The position numbers and the translations under genes were made by a program. The notes under the pieces were generated by a model. It was given only the letters and a program-made list of their open reading frames with translations, ran no database searches and had not been told where the DNA came from. DNA of 64,000 nucleotides from Epiperipatus broadwayi (Eukaryota > Onychophora > Udeonychophora > Euonychophora > Peripatidae): assembly GCA_028023455.1 (NCBI GenBank), contig JAQFVV010000022.1, positions 8,575,100 through 8,639,099 on the forward strand, read 5' to 3'. Shown one piece after another: positions 12,113-26,898 of the stretch (position 1 is the stretch's first letter; every line of letters begins with the position of its first letter).

Positions 12113-13308
12113 TTTAAAATAATTTTCAAATGTAATAAATAAATAAATACGGACTCTAATTTATATATTTACATCATGTATCTTAATACTTAAGATTATA
12201 TATCGCTAATTTAGATGTCCAACACAAATTACTTATTGCGCCAAAATACAAAACTCTATACGCGGAGGGGAAGAAGTTGTTTAACTTGTTTATCTAAAAA
12301 AGGCAGCTAATAAATTGGAAATATTCAGCCATTGACATTAAAAATGGTCAGGTTTTAAAATAACTCAAGTGTCCAGTTTTTTACGCTTGATTGAACATTT
12401 TAGTTTTACCATTGGCAAGATTTTCTTTTGTTATCATATATTCTTCTAATTAACACAGGTGGCCTGCCAGGCCTGATTTGCGATTTCAATAGAAAATTTC
12501 CTGGGATTATAATTATTGTTTACAAGTTCTTACTAAGATTTTAAAATTTGCCATAAACATCATAAGCAAACGTATGTAATTAATTTGCAAACCTAATTAG
12601 TATGCAAAAAAAATAGACTTTTGACAACGATTAAAATATATAAAATAAAAAGTAAACTGAAAATTATATTAAGTTTACTGGAATTATACCTATAATATAT
12701 ATTACATACACGTTCAAATATTTATATCAAATTATTATTTAAATAAAAAATTAGAAAATGTTTTATTTTGCAATATTATAATCGTTTCTTACGATTTCAA
12801 AATTATGTACATGATCTAATATATATATACGCATATACATACGTAAGTTCTAATTTATAATACTTTTAGTGTGTGTTTATTTATATATTTGCTAGCAGAA
12901 AGTTACTTATAGTTTACTATAAGCAGTACTATATATATATAAACATTACAATATGAAATTTGTAATATAATAAACTTTATGTTTAGTTTATTGTTCATGA
13001 TAAATAATAGATTTGATTGTTTTATATTTTTAATATTAAGCAGAGCTTGTGTGCAGGCCTGCTTGTGTGTGTCATTTAATAAGATATAATATGACTTCAT
13101 ATGATTTTCAATAATCTACTCTCAATAATTTTTGTAAATAAACATTTGAGAATAATATTCTTCAAATGTGAGTATTTTTGTTAGTAGAGTTTTAATTTCT
13201 CAGGGATGGCGCCTTCTTTTTCAGATGCTAATCTCTCAGTGATGGCGCCTCCTTCTGCCAGCACCCGCATGCCTAGCATGCATTGCATGCCCGCTTCCGC
13301 CGGCCCTG
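12113..13308. other. 5' non-coding part of the hAT element
   Basis: AT-rich sequence between the transposase start and the right terminus. It should hold the promoter, but I see no certain TATA or initiator assignment. The last 110 bases are GC-richer and contain GATGGCGCC twice (13204 and 13242) and GCATGC motifs, typical subterminal repeats where a hAT transposase could bind. Confidence 0.5.
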
Positions 13309-13316
13309 GCACTACT
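13309..13316. repeat. hAT target-site duplication, right
   Basis: GCACTACT, identical to 8716-8723. It lies immediately outside the GGCCCTG terminus. Confidence 0.93.
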
Positions 13317-13345
13317 ATATGGAGAATTTTACCTCATGAAATCAT
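13317..13345 (+). repeat. Family B repeat, right part after the hAT insertion
   Basis: ATATGGAGAATTTTACCTCA continues the family B end (CACTACTGTATGGAGAGTTTTGCC in other copies) that was cut at 8723. Confidence 0.75.
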
Positions 13346-16710
<3,365 letters not shown>

Positions 16711-16818
16711 CATAATTCCAATTATTTATATACCCAAAGTTCTATTCATGTATATATAAAAATAAGAAATATATAAACTAACTAAATAAAATATATAAAT
16801 AACTAAAAATTGTTTTTT

Positions 16819-16881
16819 GTCTACTTAGCCACTTTCAATATTTCAATGAGAGGTTAAAATATTAAAAGTGGCTAAATAGAC
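16819..16881. repeat. Short inverted repeat
   Basis: GTCTACTTAGCCACTTT..AATATTT (16819-16843) pairs with AAATATTAAAAGTGGCTAAA (16857-16881) around a 13-base loop. Probably the centre of a small fold-back element. Confidence 0.7.
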
Positions 16882-18031
16882 ACGTAATTGTTTTGTTTTT
16901 ATATTCTTATATATCTAAATAAACAAAAACGTGTATAAAAAATTATTAACCATTTACATATGATAACATACATTTAAACATGATTTCAAAGTAAACCAAA
17001 TGGATGCTATTAAAATTAATAGAGTGAATAAGGACAATCTATTCACATAATTTATTCTAAATAGTAATGCATTCCAATCTCATCAATATAGTCATTAATT
17101 TTTTAACAAATGGAAACAAAACAATGTAAGACAAAAATCTGACATGATACAAATCATGTTCCACTTACATAAGTAGGCCATTCCACAACAGTGTTTATAA
17201 ACATATTTTGTATATATCAAAAAATTATAAAGCTTTATCATTTTGACATATTAAAATATATCTTTTCTTAAAGCTTCTGTATTGAAAACATCTTCATAAG
17301 ACATTACCAAAAACATATACTTCTCATATGCACTTTTTACAATGTTTTATTGATGGTTTAATAGTTTTGACTGATGAACAGTCTTCTTCAGAAATTTAAA
17401 AAAATCTTAAGAAAATTACATTGTGAATAGTGAGTGACTGTGTGTCTTTTTTTTTTGTAAAGATTTTGTAAAAGCAATGCAATAAGAGTGGGAAAAAGTT
17501 TTTGAACAACTTTACTAAAACATGTAGTATTTGAAACACTATCTTTTTCATAGAATTTAAAGTAATTGTTATTCTGGAATTAATGAAGTTTACTCTGCAG
17601 ATGATGAATAAAAGATATTTTTTTCTCTTTAATCCCATACAATAAAATAATAAAATTATAGTCAGTGAATAAAATATATTTTTCTTCTTGTTAGAATTGT
17701 TAAGTTGAATTGTTTTATGTTATTCAACTTTAATTAGTATGATAAAAAAAAGTTAGTTTGTTACTAATGAATGAAAGATGTCTCCCTTTTCTTTTCATTT
17801 TACAAAGCTGAATTATTTTTTAAATTTAAAGGCTATGATATATTTTGAATATTTAATGTAATTTCTTTAAACTTAGTATCTGGAAATATTTTAAAATGAG
17901 TACAGATTATATATATATTAGGGGTACACAAGCCAGGCCTAACAACAACCACAACAAAAAAAACCTAATTAATCTGAATCCTTTCTATTACTTCAAATGC
18001 TGGCTTTAAATGGAAGTATATTATATAAATA
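16882..18031. other. AT-rich DNA, no gene recognised
   Basis: Contains one degenerate copy of the CTGAAGA/CAGTC motif (17360-17391), listed separately. The 80-codon minus-strand frame at 17.4-17.6 kb has no recognisable domain. Confidence 0.4.
17360..17391 (-). ncRNA. Hammerhead-like motif C, degenerate
   Basis: On the minus strand CTGAAGA is followed by a GACTG/CAGTC hairpin with a TTCAT loop and then AAAAC. This is the same layout as the two motif C copies at 23.1 and 23.7 kb, except that GAAA has become AAAA. It may be a decayed hammerhead-type fold or only a relic of the same repeat. Confidence 0.3.
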
Positions 18032-18103
18032 CATATAATAGAGAAATAAGTACAGCCAAAGTAAGGGGTTAAAAATAAATTTGTTTATTAATCTGCTGAG
18101 TTA
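18032..18103 (-). repeat. Pseudo-LTR-like direct repeat, left
   Basis: Imperfect direct copy of 20468-20540 with the same order of blocks (ATAAT/AATAG-GAAATA, AATAAGTACAGCCAAAGTAA, AAATTTGTTTATTAATCTGC). Similarity may extend weakly downstream into GTAATAGT. Confidence 0.65.
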
Positions 18104-18367
18104 ACTTTAGCAGAGTGTAATAGTAATTCCAATTATAAAAGATTAAGTTTGGGGGTGTTTGAGAGATTTGCGCAATTGCATGTATAATAGGTAACTGTGA
18201 AGTACCACCTATGTTGTTAAGTTAAATCACCAATGTCTATTGGTTCATACATTTATTATGTGTGTGAAATTAATTATGTGCCAACACTCATTTTGTGTTT
18301 TTTGTGGTTACTCTCGAGGCAAACAATCTTGGCAGATGCAAGTTTAAAAGGATGGCTGGCAACTTCC

Positions 18368-19846
18368 TCATGCTCCAAAAACACAACTGTATGATACATT
18401 CATTTGTGCTCTATTACACAAGTAGGCATATTGGGAAACTCTTGATTTCAAGTTGGCATGAGTCTCCATTTGGTATTTGCTATTGCAGGGTAGGTAGCCT
18501 ATGGCATATACTAATTGTATCTTGTTATCACTGCCAACTTTATCCTTTGAATTATTGATAAGGTTGTTGAAGGGAGGAGATATCTGAAGCAATATTGAAA
18601 TCTTTAGCAAAAATGGACTGTAATTTTAAGTAAATGTTGATAATAAATGGCATATTGATCCAGGGATTCAGGTTATGCTGTTGATATATTTGTGTCTATT
18701 GTAGATTGCCCTAATTTGGTAATTGAGAATGGGGTGAATTAGCTTGCTTGAATTATGTCACTCTTGTAAGCTTCTAAGTTATCTTTAGCATCAGCTATAT
18801 ATTTGCATAGTTTAAAGTTTCTAAATAAAAAAAGTTTTGAAGCCAGCTACATTATATTGACTTTGGATTTTTGATTGTGAATGCAAATAGCCTTTAACAC
18901 TAATGGACTTAATCACCATTGAATAATTGATCCAGTGAGATTGTCTAGTTAATTTCAGGTCAAGATATTTAATGAACTGTTGGTGGTCTTTGTCCTCTTG
19001 TATACATTTGATTTCAAGATACTGTTTAAAATTCTTGAACATTTCAAGGATCAAATGGAGGGGAATGTAGACAAAAACATCATCAACATATCTGGTGTAA
19101 ATTATGGTTCTCATAGAGACATTAATAAGAGTTGTATGGCATGCTTTTCAATATATACCATGAACAAACTGCATATGAATTCACTGACATATAGTCCCAT
19201 AAGCCAGTTCATGATCATTGGAGAATATTTCATTTCTAAATGTAGCATGGAAGTCATCATTAATCCATCATAATATATATGTAATGAAGTGGGCTCTTTT
19301 GCCACTAATTGTGCTCAGCTTTAGTGTTTTCTGAATAATGTTGATGGACCAGAATCTATTGACAGAATTGTAAAGTTTGGTGACATCAAACAAACCATTC
19401 TATAGTTGTTTATGAATATTGGCATTTTTGATAATGTTTTCAAAGTCGGATGATGATTTAATTGTTAGGAGTCTGAAACCAAATTCAGATTGAATACAGT
19501 TTCTGATTAGCTTTGTGGCAGCACTGTAATATGCACTGCCAAAGTCGATCATGAGCCTGAGTGGATGATTCTGCTTGTGGAGTTTTATATTGATGAATGT
19601 GTGGTGTAATTGTGGCAGAGATTTAAATATGCAATGGTTGAGGTGTGTAAATGCTCTGTTATCATACTTTCTTATAATGTTGGAGATAAATTTATCTTTT
19701 AAACACTTGACATTATAGTCTGCTACATGCTTAAATTTTAAGAAGTGTATTTGATGTTGAATTTTCTCTTGATACATTGATTTTTGTAAACACAATGTGG
19801 TTGCTTTTGTCTTCTTTGGAACAAACAATAGTATTGCATATGACAA
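18368..19846 (-). pseudogene. Penelope-type reverse transcriptase with GIY-YIG remnant
   Basis: Three minus-strand pieces follow one another in protein order. 19846-19400 carries the N-terminal RT part, including LHKQNHPLRLMIDFGSAYYS, which matches the conserved HK.GNP.RPI..GSPTY-type block of Penelope RTs. 19305-19111 covers the middle. 19114-18821 has the catalytic box TRYVDDVFVYI (Asp11-Asp12 of that frame) and FIKYLDLKLTR. Further down, 18610-18368 reads VYAIGYLPCNSKY...NLKSRVSQ, resembling the GIY-YIG endonuclease domain that follows RT in canonical Penelope elements, with the catalytic signature eroded. Frames change between pieces and stops interrupt them, so no functional protein is made. 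Assignment to the family rests mainly on the YVDD box, the spacing, and the order RT then GIY-YIG. Confidence 0.75.
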
Positions 19847-20467
19847 ATGTATTAAAATTATTTATTCCACTGTTTAGATGAGGGAAGCACACAATGATTG
19901 AAAATGATCAACAAGTCTTTGGATAACATCAATGACCAACTCTATTTGGGAGTTGGTCCAATCAACTCTGACAAGTCATGGGCTAAATTGTCACAAAAAT
20001 TTGTAAACAGATGAGAGTTATTCCAGTGAGGATGTCCATGATGGAAACCTGAGCCAATTCAGTAGATGTTCCATCTGTTTTATTTACCAAAAAAGGGAGT
20101 TTTTCCAAATACTTTTTGGTTAGCTTGCTGTAGAAAATATTGCATCTGTGCCAAATTTTTTTGAGGAGTTGGAAAATGAGAAAACAATTATGTGTAGATT
20201 GTTAAATCTGAGCTTTAATGTCTGAAATTATAAACTTGAAGAGTTGAATTCAAAGAGAGAATAGTGTGGAATTGAATTTTTGATAAAATGATTAATTGTA
20301 ATGTCACAGCATCTTGGAAAGATTTTATGTTTGGGGCATGACTGGAAGAATTGTAGTCATGTTTATAATTGAACATTGGTTATGTTCAACTTTAAAGCTA
20401 ATACATGCATACAGTAATGGAACCATTAAATAAATGTAGAATATGTAAAGAAGAAGTTTAAAGCAAT

Positions 20468-20540
20468 GTAATAGGAAATAATTAATAAGTACGGCCAAAG
20501 TAAAGTTAAAATAAATTTGTTTATTAATCTGCTGAATTAA
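20468..20540 (-). repeat. Pseudo-LTR-like direct repeat, right
   Basis: Partner of 18032-18103. It marks the presumed 5' side of the minus-strand Penelope-like element. Confidence 0.65.
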
Positions 20541-22090
20541 TTTTTGACCATATATATTAAATATATATATTTTAACTGTTTCACAAAAGTAAACTGTAAT
20601 AGTCCTATCATATTGACCTTTTAGGCAGTGTGATGATGCTATGATTGCAACTGTTTATGTTGCTTTAAAGTATTATATGTGATAAATTACCATGTGAGAC
20701 AGGCTGCAACAATTCTTTCTAAGAAGCTTCCATTTTTAATGTATTAATTTAAAAAAATCCAACAGATGTAAGCACTGTATAAACCTATATGGATCTTTGT
20801 CCATGTCTGACAGTACATTCTATTGTTCTTACAAAGCTATGAAGGAGGTGGTGATATGGAATTGTATGATGTTTTACATTCATTTCCCCTGTGGCTAAGT
20901 GCCATAAAAACATGATTTTCAGTAATTATTGACTATAATGCAATATTTTTGTAAGAAACTACATTACCAGGGGGGGTGGCATTGCCTTTGAAAACATTTT
21001 ATTTTTAAAAAGGCAGCTCTTAGAAAGTTTATGAAGTATGTTTTGAAAACCAGAAATTACCATAGGGATAGTCATTAGAGGCTATAAAGAAAATCATTTT
21101 TGTAAAATGGTGAAATATTTTAATAATAATAATTTATTAACTTTTTGAGTTTTTTTTTTGTTTCTTTGATGATAACTAATTCTAAATATATCATTTTTTA
21201 ATAACAAAATTCTAATATCTAACATTTCATTCTTTTAATTTTTTGGAATGGATATTGTGAAGTCAATAACAATGTTTTCCTTTGTTATCTATAAGATCTT
21301 CAGTTAGATACTTATTTTTACAATTTTAAAATATTAATTTTTCATGTTTTGAAATTTTAATTATTAAAAGGCTTAAATATTTACAATATAGTCTATAAAT
21401 GAATGTTGTAATATATGTTAAAAAGATTTAATTGCAAAAAAAAGTCAAACATGGCATCATCGTAAAAATATTCATCGCTATAGTCTATTCAAAAATTTAT
21501 GGATTGGAATCACTGAAAGAATTTAAAAAAATATTTTGTTAATAATTTTTATTAGTCATTCATTAGACTAAAGATTATCTAATAATAAAAAATATTTCCA
21601 TAGTGTAATTTACATCTTTTTCACATGTCTTTGGTCATATGTTTATAATTACATTCCTCCACAAGGTGTTGAAAGTGGATAGAAACCAATCCTCCTTACC
21701 TTGTCTGAGAGTGATGTAGTGAAAATTACCTTATAGAAATATTATTCATAAAATATTTTGTACTTTTAAATGTTTGGTCAAGAAACAGTTTTTTAAAAAC
21801 AAAATAAAAGATATTAAGCACAGAAATTATGAAGCAACAAAGCAATAAAAAAAAGATTGATTTCAGGCTGAAAAAATACTGCAGATTATTTTTAAGATCT
21901 TTTAACAAATTTACTAAAAAAAGATTTCATTATTTTCAGAAACAGAATGAAAAGTTTTTGATTTTAATTTTAAAATTTCCTGTTATAATTCAGTAGGATC
22001 TTTTTTTTACTGTTGTTAGTACAAATATTGCATTTTATTATCATAGTGATGTGATGTGATGTATTGTGACTTCTCCTTAATTAAGTCAAG
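20541..22090. other. AT-rich DNA, no gene recognised
   Basis: Only a second copy of small repeat E (21660-21752) is recognisable. A G-run (GGGGGGTGG) lies near 20971. Confidence 0.4.
21660..21752 (-). repeat. Small dispersed repeat E, copy 2
   Basis: Inverse match to 15070-15150 (ATAGAAACCAATCCTCCTTACC, TTGTCTGAGAGTGATGTAGT as complementary blocks), followed by AAATATTATTCATAAAAT, shared in the same direction with copy 1. Confidence 0.5.
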
Positions 22091-22099
22091 AATATCTCA

Positions 22100-22790
22100 G
22101 CAATTATGCCCAGATAAACATGTTAGCCACTTTATTTTCCATTCCCCACTCTAAATTTTCCCATATTCTGCTCCATCCCATTTCCACAACATAATCTTTG
22201 TCAACTCTATAACTTTTATATCTAAATCCCCTTTATCTTTTCCCAAACCCAGCATAAAAACCAATAATTCACTTTCTGTATAATCACTTTTTTCATATTT
22301 ATTCTCCCATAACTTCATTATATGTACCCTTTCTGTTTTCAAGCATTTACATTCAATTAACAAATGCCTAATTTTTTCTATTCCGTCCTTACATAATTTA
22401 CAAAATAAATCTCCCATTTTTTTCCATTTTCATGTATATTCTCTTGTAGCTAAAGATCTCGTTCGAGCCTTAAATAATAAACTACTTTCCTTACTATTAT
22501 CATATATTAACTCATGCCTAATATTCTGTTTATTTCTATATATATTTAAAGTCTTTTTACTCTCCATACAATTTCTCCATCTCTCTAACTCCATATTCAA
22601 TTTATTAATAAATCTATTCTTTTATCCCATTCCTTACTACTACAACACTCAACAATCCTCTTAACACAATCATCCCATCTTTTGTACTAATATACTGATA
22701 TAAATTCTTTATCCAAATCTTTTGCATACCACATTACCTTTCTCATCCATCTTGTTACAATAGCGCCACCTAGTACAAGCTCTAGTAATC
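22100..22790 (-). pseudogene. Non-LTR retrotransposon C-terminus with CCHC motif
   Basis: On the minus strand the frame 22417-22151 starts MGDLFCKLCKDGIEKIRHLLIECKCL, a Cys-x2-Cys-x8-His-x4-Cys knuckle. This pattern is typical of the extreme C-terminus of several LINE clades (C..C....E...H.L..C). Upstream of it, 22790-22420 reads KKTLNIYRNKQNIRHELIY and LLFKARTRSLATREYT, with stops between, the usual region before the knuckle. It is a 5'-truncated, inactive copy, different from the RTE-like family elsewhere in the window, which has no such knuckle. The clade cannot be fixed from this fragment. Confidence 0.6.
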
Positions 22791-23108
22791 AATAAATATT
22801 TTCCTACTAATCTTGTGACATTTTATAAATAGTTGGTAGATGAATTGCCAAAAAGACTTTTTTTTTGTCTAAGAAATGTCAGTCACACTTGTTAGTGAAA
22901 CATTCCAGAGAACTTTTTCCAAGTCACTCAATGAATTCTAGTTATTTTTATATTGTAGATGATTTGTTGGATTTTCCAGATAAGTGTGGACATTTTTTTT
23001 GATACATTGCTAAAGTAATTGTGATTATATAATATATATGTATTTGCAATTATCCAAACTACTTCAAACACTTTTTAGCAAAACTCTTTATTTGTACATA
23101 TACATACA

Positions 23109-23145
23109 CCTATGTTTCGACTGCCCTGCAATCTTCTTCAGAGCT
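23109..23145 (-). ncRNA. Hammerhead-like motif C, left arm
   Basis: On the minus strand: CTGAAGA, one A, GATTG, loop CAGGG, CAGTC, GAAAC. This matches the hammerhead core CTGANGA/GAAA with a stem II between the boxes, but an extra unpaired A follows CTGAAGA and stems I and III are not convincing. Listed as a motif, not a proven ribozyme. Confidence 0.35.
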
Positions 23146-23730
23146 ATGATATAATGAACAAAATAAAATACATAACTATATAATAACACTATAAAAATGT
23201 AAACAATAAAAAACTAAAAACAACATAAAATATATTAAACTAAAATGAACTGGGTAAGTTCAAAGATTATAATGTTTATATGTTTTAGATATTAAGAAAT
23301 AATAATAAATATAAAATATTATTTTTAACAGAAGAATGAGTAAGGAAATAATAGATATTATATGATTTAAATTAAAGAATATTAGTTAATAACCATAAAG
23401 TTTAGATTTCTGAAGAATAAAATAATTAGTAGATTGTTAATAATAATAAAATAGATAAGATATATATTTAGATTAATAGTCATCCTTGAATATATATATA
23501 TATGTATAAAGTTAGGAATACACATGTATAAGTATAAATAATGTTTATTTTCTATTTTTGTTGTACATTTTATTTTATACTAATTGTTTTATTTGGGTTT
23601 GATTATTTATTTGTTTTATTAGTTTTTTTAAAAATATATTTTATGTTGTTTTTAGTTTTTTATTGTTTACATTTTTTATAGTGTTATTATATAGTTATGT
23701 ATTTTATTTTATTTTGTTCATTATATCATA

Positions 23731-23775
23731 GCTCTGAAGAAGACTGCAGGTCAGTCGAAACGTAGGTGTATGTAT
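23731..23775 (+). ncRNA. Hammerhead-like motif C, right arm
   Basis: CTGAAGA (23734-23740), A, GACTG, loop CAGGT, CAGTC (23752-23756), GAAA (23757-23760), then CGTAGGTG. Stem II is a perfect 5-bp hairpin, and in the left arm the same hairpin holds through a G-T pair, which hints at selection for structure. Stems I and III are weak. Confidence 0.35.
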
Positions 23776-23832
23776 ATGTACAAATAATAAGTTTTGCTAA
23801 AAAGTGTTTGAAGTGGTTTGGATAAATTGTAT

Positions 23833-25710
23833 TTATAGAATATTACGGCAAAATAAAGAAAAGTATGATTTTGGTAATATATGTATTTGTATACAAAAGT
23901 GTTAATTACCTAAGTATTACAACAAGCATTTATATAAAATTATTTTATCAATATGTATGTTTTGCTTCTGGTTAATATTTTTCATTAAAAGAAATGATAA
24001 AAGTATGGATGTGCACTTAAACACTAAATCAAGATTTTATTTTATTATTTAAATATAATATAAACTAGCCAAAATCCAAGATGGTATAAACTGAAATTCT
24101 GTCTATAAAAGCAACAGCACATGTATTCATATCTTTGAAGCCAAGGACCCCATCAGCACCATATGGGGCCACCATCTGTTATAAACCTGTCATTTAGGCA
24201 GATATTTTGATATCTTGGTCTCTAAGATAAAGAATTCTCTGTTTAAGCATATAATTTCCTCAGTTGTAAGGTTATAACTGATGCACTCTTCAGCCAGCAA
24301 CCTTGATAGACATTTGTGAAATAGGTCATATATATATATGTACAGATGCCTTATAGTGTTCACTTTCTGAGATTACACACAACCACTAACAAAAACTCAG
24401 GCAAGTCTTTGTAAGCTCATGAAATATTTTTCTAACTGCTACCATCTATTTCTTACATTCATATTTCCCAATACCACCAATTTAATCAATTAAATAAAAT
24501 AAATATATGGTTAGTAGTGTGAGAGTCCATTTGATGTTTGAGCATTCAAGTGGTGAAGTAAATACAAAAGGAGTGTTTTTTTTTACTTTTCTCAACTGAA
24601 AAGCCTGAGCTGCATTAAACTCTGCATTTGATTATCATTTGTTCTTGACAGAATGATTTATAAGTAGGAAAAGATTGCCATTTTTTTCAAAGACCTGAGT
24701 CTTACTAATACACACAAAGTCTGTATGCTTAGTTTTTCATTTATCAATGCAAGATCTCATAATTTGAATGGAATCCTTTGCAGAACAGACTGAAATATAA
24801 TCCTTTGTTAAAAAATTTAGGGATAAGATTATTCATCATTTTTTAGGAATAATATTTTTGGAAAGCTGACCAAATTGCTTGGTGTTGTGATACAAGTACT
24901 TTGTAGTTAGATGTTTTCAGCTTTAACATATCCTGCAGGTAAATATTGTACTCCTGTTTTGAGAAAAAAACTTCTGGATATTAAATTAAATATTTCCATG
25001 AGAAATATTATTGCTACTTCAAAGAAATATATTTATTTCTTTGAAGTGGCTTCCTGCCTTTATGCATATTCTTCATCAGGTATTAGAAGAGAAAAATAGT
25101 TCAATATATAAAAAGCTACGAAATGGATAGTATTTGCCTCAAAATATAGTTTGGCCAATGAACACTCATCTTAAATCAAGATTCCCTTTCAGGATTTTCA
25201 ATCAAGAAATTGTAACTGAAAAATTATTGCATAAAAATGGATTTCTTATGAGGTTCCATATAATTTTTTTTTTCAACAATAAAAATAGATGGATTTGATA
25301 TTCATAAGGAATCTCATTAACAGTTTCAGACAGCTTATAGTCACTGTCATCATCTGCTTCATAAATAGAATTTAACCTCTACTGGTTTGTGTTAATGTAG
25401 AAGAGCATAAACCATGATCCACATACTGTGTTGAGTGCATGGATATAAAGACAGAACTGAAGATTTAATAAAACTGCTAATGAATCTATCTCAGAACTAA
25501 AATCTCTTTAAGTTTATTTTAATAATATTTTGTTAATATTTAAGCTGCAAAAAAATTCATATGATAAATAAATAAGTTGTGCTTGAATGACATCAGTATT
25601 GACAATAATTTGTTTCAATTAAGGATAACTTAAAACTTTTAAAAAAGATTTAAATTTAATCTCTAATCTTGAATCTATTTTTTATTTACTTTGGTATCTT
25701 TAATAATTTA
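23833..25710. other. AT-rich DNA, no gene recognised
   Basis: No gene. A less AT-rich stretch at about 24100-24420 has no coding frame. A short inverted repeat CAAAGAAATATATT/AATATATTTCTTTG-like lies near 25018-25046. Confidence 0.4.
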
Positions 25711-25806
25711 TTAAGGCTGTAACCTTAGAAATAAGCGTCTGAAAAATACGAAGGTAGGGACCTCTATAGGTCTTAAAACACAAGCTTACGCTATGAAGAA
25801 AAGAGA
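25711..25806 (+). repeat. Family D small repeat, copy 2
   Basis: Same order of blocks as 7510-7606, with the AGCGT/ACGCT and GACCT/AGGTC pairings retained. Confidence 0.65.
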
Positions 25807-26563
25807 GAATCCTTCTTTACTTCAACCTACTTTATTAAAAGTATTAAAAATTTGCATTGCTAATATTGTGACAATAAAAATAAGCTTTATTTGCATATCA
25901 TATCATCAGTGGAAATCATGAATCTCAAAAAAACAATTATTTATAGCCATGTATGTATGATCACATGCAGTCAGTTTTAAAGGAATCTTAAAATAGCATC
26001 ATGTAATCCCAAAATTTGAGTCAACTGAGTTAGAACTAAATATTTTTGAAGTTAATGTGTTTTCACACTAATGAACTAATAATTAATATCTTTATATCTC
26101 AATGTATAGCCAAAATATTCGATATATATATTATAATAAGGCACATATCTTATTAAAAAGAAAAAAAAGAAAATTGTACCAGATTATAGGAGAAGTCTTT
26201 AGTACACACGTATGTTTTCCTTTGACAGTTACGGATGGGTGTTAATCATAATGAAAGATTATCTGATTTACTTTTTTAAAAAATAAAAAGAGATAAACAA
26301 AATTGAAATGTAGCTTACTAAAAAAAAGAGACTACATTTTTGAAGAACCGAGTGTTACATAAAAGAAGTAATCGATTATCAGACAAAAACTTCCATATAT
26401 GAGTATGGAGGAAAAAATTGAATAGAATTCAGAAACTAAATAAAATACGAAAATAATAATTAGGCGGGATTCGAACTCAGACTTTCACACGACCAACTAC
26501 TCTCATTGCCATCTCATATTGCTGACCCACCTGATCACACACATGTTGAAAAGATAAATAGTC

Positions 26564-26607
26564 ACCAATATACGTATTTCATGCTAAACCAGCAATCATC
26601 AGTTGGT
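26564..26607 (-). ncRNA. Hammerhead ribozyme, family A
   Basis: On the minus strand: stem I ACCAA, core CTGATGA, stem II TGCT/AGCA with loop GGTTT, GAAA, then the self-complementary ATACGTAT (stem III, no loop), cleavage base A, and TTGGT closing stem I. The 10.1-11.1 position of stem II is a T-T mismatch. Confidence 0.8.
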
Positions 26608-26898
26608 CTAGATTACTATCCTCACACACATATATATAATCAGTTTTCAGCTTTATATTAAGATAGTCAATCTTCATACTTTAATGGACAGGCTTCAAAC
26701 TATTTTAACTCGCAACTCTTCAGCCTTCCATTTCATTGAAGGGCTTTGAACATTCCATCTTCAGATTTTCAATGAAATGGAAGGCTGAAGAGTTGTGAGT
26801 TAAAATAGTTTGAAGCCTGTCCATTAAAGTATGAAGATTGGCTATCTTAATATAAAGCTGAGAACTGATTATATATATGTGTGAGGATAGTAATCTAG

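Larger units (their letters stand above)
8724..13308 (-). mobile_element. Complete hAT DNA transposon, 4.6 kb
   Basis: The element starts CAGGGCCAGCG and ends in the complement of CAGGGCCGGCG. It is flanked on both sides by the exact 8-bp duplication GCACTACT (8716-8723 and 13309-13316), the diagnostic target-site size of the hAT superfamily. It carries one transposase gene on the minus strand (12112 to 9608), so both ends and the whole gene are present. The terminal inverted repeats are short and imperfect beyond about 11 bases. Internal palindromes and a nested insertion occupy 8798-9459. Three lesions in the transposase mean this copy cannot move by itself, but the intact duplication and near-complete frame suggest fairly recent insertion. 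Confidence 0.93.
18032..20540 (-). mobile_element. Decayed Penelope-like element with flanking direct repeats
   Basis: The segment is bounded by similar direct repeats (18032-18103 and 20468-20540) sharing AATAAGTAC.GCCAAAGTAA and ATAAATTTGTTTATTAATCT. Between them, on the minus strand, lie remnants of a Penelope-type protein: reverse transcriptase, then a GIY-YIG-like region. Direct repeats around an RT/GIY-YIG gene are the known layout of Penelope-like elements (pseudo-LTRs). The copy has many stops and frameshifts and is not active. I did not find a hammerhead in its flanking repeats, although such ribozymes are known from Penelope pseudo-LTRs. Confidence 0.75.
23046..23832. repeat. Fold-back element with motif C in both arms
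   Basis: Left arm 23046-23236 and right arm 23622-23832 are inverted copies over about 190 bases (CTTCAAACACTTTTTAGCAA, TTGTACATATACATACACCT, GAGCTATGATATAATGAACA, and further). They are separated by about 385 bases of A/T-rich filler with no coding frame. Each arm carries the CTGAAGA...GTCGAAAC motif listed below. Confidence 0.85.

Noticed and set aside
17366-17396. Plus-strand CTGATGA ... CAGAAAT resembling a hammerhead
   Set aside because: No stem II can form between the boxes. The minus-strand motif C reading explains the site better.
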